Origin: Bacillota bacterium
Lineage (GTDB): Bacteria; Bacillota; Clostridia; Tissierellales; Tissierellaceae
DNA length: 64,000 bases
Reading direction: 5' to 3'
Assembly (NCBI GenBank): GCA_023388495.1
Contig: JAEWGC010000006.1
Location: 77,029-141,028 of the forward strand
Part shown: positions 62,434 through 64,000 of the stretch, in pieces
Position numbering within the stretch: the first letter of the stretch is position 1
Layout of the letters: each line of letters begins with the position of its first letter
Notes under the pieces: model-generated
The model's database searches: none
What the model was told of the DNA's origin: nothing
What the model saw: only the letters and a program-made list of their open reading frames with translations
Program-made: the position numbers and the translations under genes

Positions 62434-63534
62434 TTATGATACTTTATAGTTACTTAAGTTTATACTGGCATTTTTGTCTCTATCTATTTCTAATCCACAA
62501 CTACATTTATAGATTCTATCACTTAGCTTTAAGTCTTTCTTTATATTTTTACAGCTACTACACATCTTAGAGCTTGGAAAGAATCTATCAGCTTTAACAA
62601 ATTCTATACCATTAAACTCACACTTATATTTAATTTGCCTTATAAATTCATATAATTTCTGTTCCTGTATCTTTTCTGATAAGTGTTTGTTCTTCATCAT
62701 CCCACTAATATTTAAATCTTCCATTACTACTCTTATGGGTTTTAGTTTGATTATCATATTAGTAGCTTGATGTATATGGTTATTTCTTATATTTGTTAAT
62801 CTTCTATGAATTAGTGTTATTTCTTTTTCTAGTTTTATAATGTTTTCAGTCTTTATAAACTTAAGTCCTTCTTTATTCATTTCATATTTCCTAGAGCATT
62901 GTCTTTGAAGTCTTTTTAGCTTTTTCTTCAATCTTTTTACTTCTTTGGATTTATTAATGTTTTTTATTGGTTTATCTAAACAATTAACCTTGGCTAAGTC
63001 TTTAACTCCTAGATCTATACCTATACTTAAATCCTTATTTAGTTCGACTTGGTTTTCGCCTTGTTCGTAGCCAAAGGATAGGTACCAATACTTTCCATCA
63101 TAGCTACACCTTGGATTATTGTATTTATCTAATATAGGTATGTCATAGTTTGTAGTAAACTTTACTCTGCCTACTTTTTCTATGTTAACAGTGTTACCAT
63201 TTATATTCATTCTGTCATATCTTACATAGAAGGACTGTTTAGACTTTTTCTTGGATTTAAATCTTGGGTATTTGGCTTGGTTATTAAAGAATTTATTAAA
63301 GGCATTTTGAAGGTCTTTAAAGGCTTGTGAAGTTATTTGACCACTTACATCCAATATCCACTTATATTCTTGCTTCTTTTTAATGGTGTTATTGAACTCT
63401 TTTTTAATATCTTTACTATTTGCCTTAATTCCTTCTTTATATAATTCCTGCCATCTAGCTAATCCCCAGTTATATGCAAATCTTGCTGTTCCAACTGATT
63501 TAAACATTAATATTTCTTGCTCTTTTGTTGGCAA
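62434..63534 (-). CDS. tnpB: TnpB RNA-guided nuclease of the IStron
   Basis: 366 aa from TTG 63534. N-terminal REC/WED-like part (TARFAYNWGLARW, YPRFKSKKKSKQSFYVR), RuvC-like nuclease with D in GIDLGVKDLA, E in VVMEDLNISG and D in DRDKNASINL, plus a zinc finger (CSSCKN...CSCG). All three catalytic acids are kept, so nuclease activity is likely. Homology (IIKSIRIRLLP) continues upstream to AUA codons at 63558-63563 right after GGAGGTGAG; the true start may be AUA 63561, giving 375 aa. Lies in a loop of the intron. Confidence 0.92.
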   Translation of the reverse strand: MPTKEQEILMFKSVGTARFAYNWGLARWQELYKEGIKANSKDIKKEFNNTIKKKQEYKWILDVSGQITSQAFKDLQNAFNKFFNNQAKYPRFKSKKKSKQSFYVRYDRMNINGNTVNIEKVGRVKFTTNYDIPILDKYNNPRCSYDGKYWYLSFGYEQGENQVELNKDLSIGIDLGVKDLAKVNCLDKPIKNINKSKEVKRLKKKLKRLQRQCSRKYEMNKEGLKFIKTENIIKLEKEITLIHRRLTNIRNNHIHQATNMIIKLKPIRVVMEDLNISGMMKNKHLSEKIQEQKLYEFIRQIKYKCEFNGIEFVKADRFFPSSKMCSSCKNIKKDLKLSDRIYKCSCGLEIDRDKNASINLSNYKVS

Positions 63535-63710
63535 TAATCTTATTCTGATTGACTTTATTATTTTCTCACCTCCTTAACTTTATTGTAATCGAACATATGT
63601 TGGTTTGCAATAAGTGTTATTAAAAAAGTGAGTTTTAATCAGTTTAATTTGATTATTCCAAATATCAATGAATAAGGGTTCGTTGTATTTGATTATATAT
63701 TTATACATCC

Positions 63711-63724
63711 TATAGGTTTTATGC
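63711..63724. repeat. Inverted repeat, left copy (TATAGGTTTTATGC)
   Basis: Exact inverse of 62158-62171; 3' flank of the intron core on the minus strand. Confidence 0.75.
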
Positions 63725-64000
63725 TCATTCATATATGTTCGCTAGACATATACAGTTCTCAAGGATAGGTCCTATGAACTTCTTATGCTTTCACATAAGC
63801 GTAGACTATATCATCACCTATTAATAGGTGTCCTCCGCTTCCACTACCAATAGCTTGTAGTGTACTCCCATAAGGGATAGTCGTTGAACGTTTCTCTCTT
63901 CGAGACTTCGCTGCTGATTGCCCATTATTAAAGCACTTAGGATTTAACCTTATGCCATCTAACTAATTTTTTCTACTTTCGTCACCTTCACGCTTAGGTT
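63725..64000 (-). ncRNA. Group I intron catalytic core (5' part cut by the window end)
   Basis: Minus strand. Q-like AATGGGCAATCAGCAGCGAA (63907-63926), R element GTTCAACGACTA (63878-63889), P7.1 TCCCTTATGGGA (63866-63877), P7.2 CACTAC/GTAGTG (63842-63862), P8 CACCTATTAATAGGTG (63815-63830), S element GATATAGTC (63804-63812) that pairs GACTA:TAGTC as P7, and P9 CTTATG/CATAAG (63782-63799). P7.1/P7.2 hairpins place it in subgroup IA. P1, P2 and the 5' splice site lie beyond the window. Confidence 0.9.

Larger units (their letters stand above)
62159..64000 (-). mobile_element. IStron (group I intron plus TnpB) inserted in ddl
   Basis: Minus-strand element: group I intron core, then tnpB, then the RE/omegaRNA region, ending at the ddl 3' exon. 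This is the order of CdISt1-type IStrons of clostridia, in which an IS605-family element carries a self-splicing intron. There is no space for tnpA between intron and tnpB, so it is a tnpB-only form. The left end and 5' splice site lie outside the window; the right boundary is inferred. Confidence 0.85.

Noticed and set aside
63725..64000. Second IS605-type end or unrelated ncRNA at the window edge
   Set aside because: Ordered Q, R, P7.1, P7.2, P8, S and P9 elements identify a group I intron.
1..64000. tRNA, rRNA, CRISPR array, prophage
   Set aside because: No cloverleaf, rRNA signature, regularly spaced repeat array or phage structural gene was seen.

Overview
The window is AT-rich, gene-dense DNA from a strictly anaerobic, low-GC Firmicute of the Clostridia/Tissierellia type. 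This rests on a D-proline reductase (Prd) operon for Stickland fermentation, rubrerythrin with a PerR-like regulator, a formate dehydrogenase of the electron-bifurcating type, clostridial codon use and AGGAGG ribosome sites. Four genes carry an in-frame UGA at the catalytic position, each followed 15-35 nt later by a bacterial SECIS-like hairpin, so the organism inserts selenocysteine. No selA, selB, selC or selD lies in the window. I found no rRNA, tRNA or CRISPR array.

Layout. 1-3.7 kb: DegV, rubrerythrin, PerR-like repressor and an amidohydrolase, all on the minus strand. 3.8-11 kb: prdR and prdC-prdA-(82 aa protein)-prdB(Sec)-prdF behind a sigma-54 promoter. 11-25.6 kb: housekeeping and accessory genes. 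These are a PHP phosphoesterase, an FbpABC-type ABC importer, a radical-SAM/DUF4130 pair behind a LexA-like box, an ABC-F ATPase and an RsgA paralogue that each have an attenuator-like leader, a flavin oxidoreductase, alanine racemase, uracil-DNA glycosylase and an acetate transporter. 25.6-37.9 kb: a NuoE/NuoF/NuoG-like and Sec-formate dehydrogenase operon ending in mogA and mobA, then modE-modA-modB-modC on the other strand. 38-59 kb: two paralogous sets of an exported Sec-molybdoenzyme, a TorD-like chaperone and a four-cluster ferredoxin. Between them lies a sensor operon (Fe-S protein, substrate-binding protein, histidine kinase, sigma-54 response regulator). After them come Moco synthesis genes (moeA-like, moeA, mobB, moaA, moaC-MOSC) and tatA/tatC. 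59-64 kb: mnmA, murF and the 3' part of ddl, interrupted by an IStron (group I intron plus TnpB).

How it fits together. About 30 kb is devoted to molybdenum/selenium redox chemistry: molybdate uptake and ModE, Moco synthesis, Tat export, maturation chaperones and three Sec-molybdoenzymes. The two exported enzymes look like a TtrA/SrdA-type clade with Sec in place of the Mo-ligating Cys. Each has a -24/-12 promoter with a TGTCA-N3-TGACA inverted repeat about 160 bp upstream, and the regulator cassette between them is the obvious controller. Their substrate is unknown; an oxyanion of sulfur, selenium or arsenic is an inference only. The proline reductase operon uses the same logic, with PrdR, a -24/-12 promoter and TGTCA-N6-TGACA palindromes.

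Most unusual items: the paired Sec-molybdoenzyme system, the IStron splitting the essential gene ddl exactly at its nucleotide-binding loop, the two back-to-back attenuator leaders at 19.5-20.1 kb, an AUU start for modC, and two TatA proteins identical over 59 residues but different at 23 codons.
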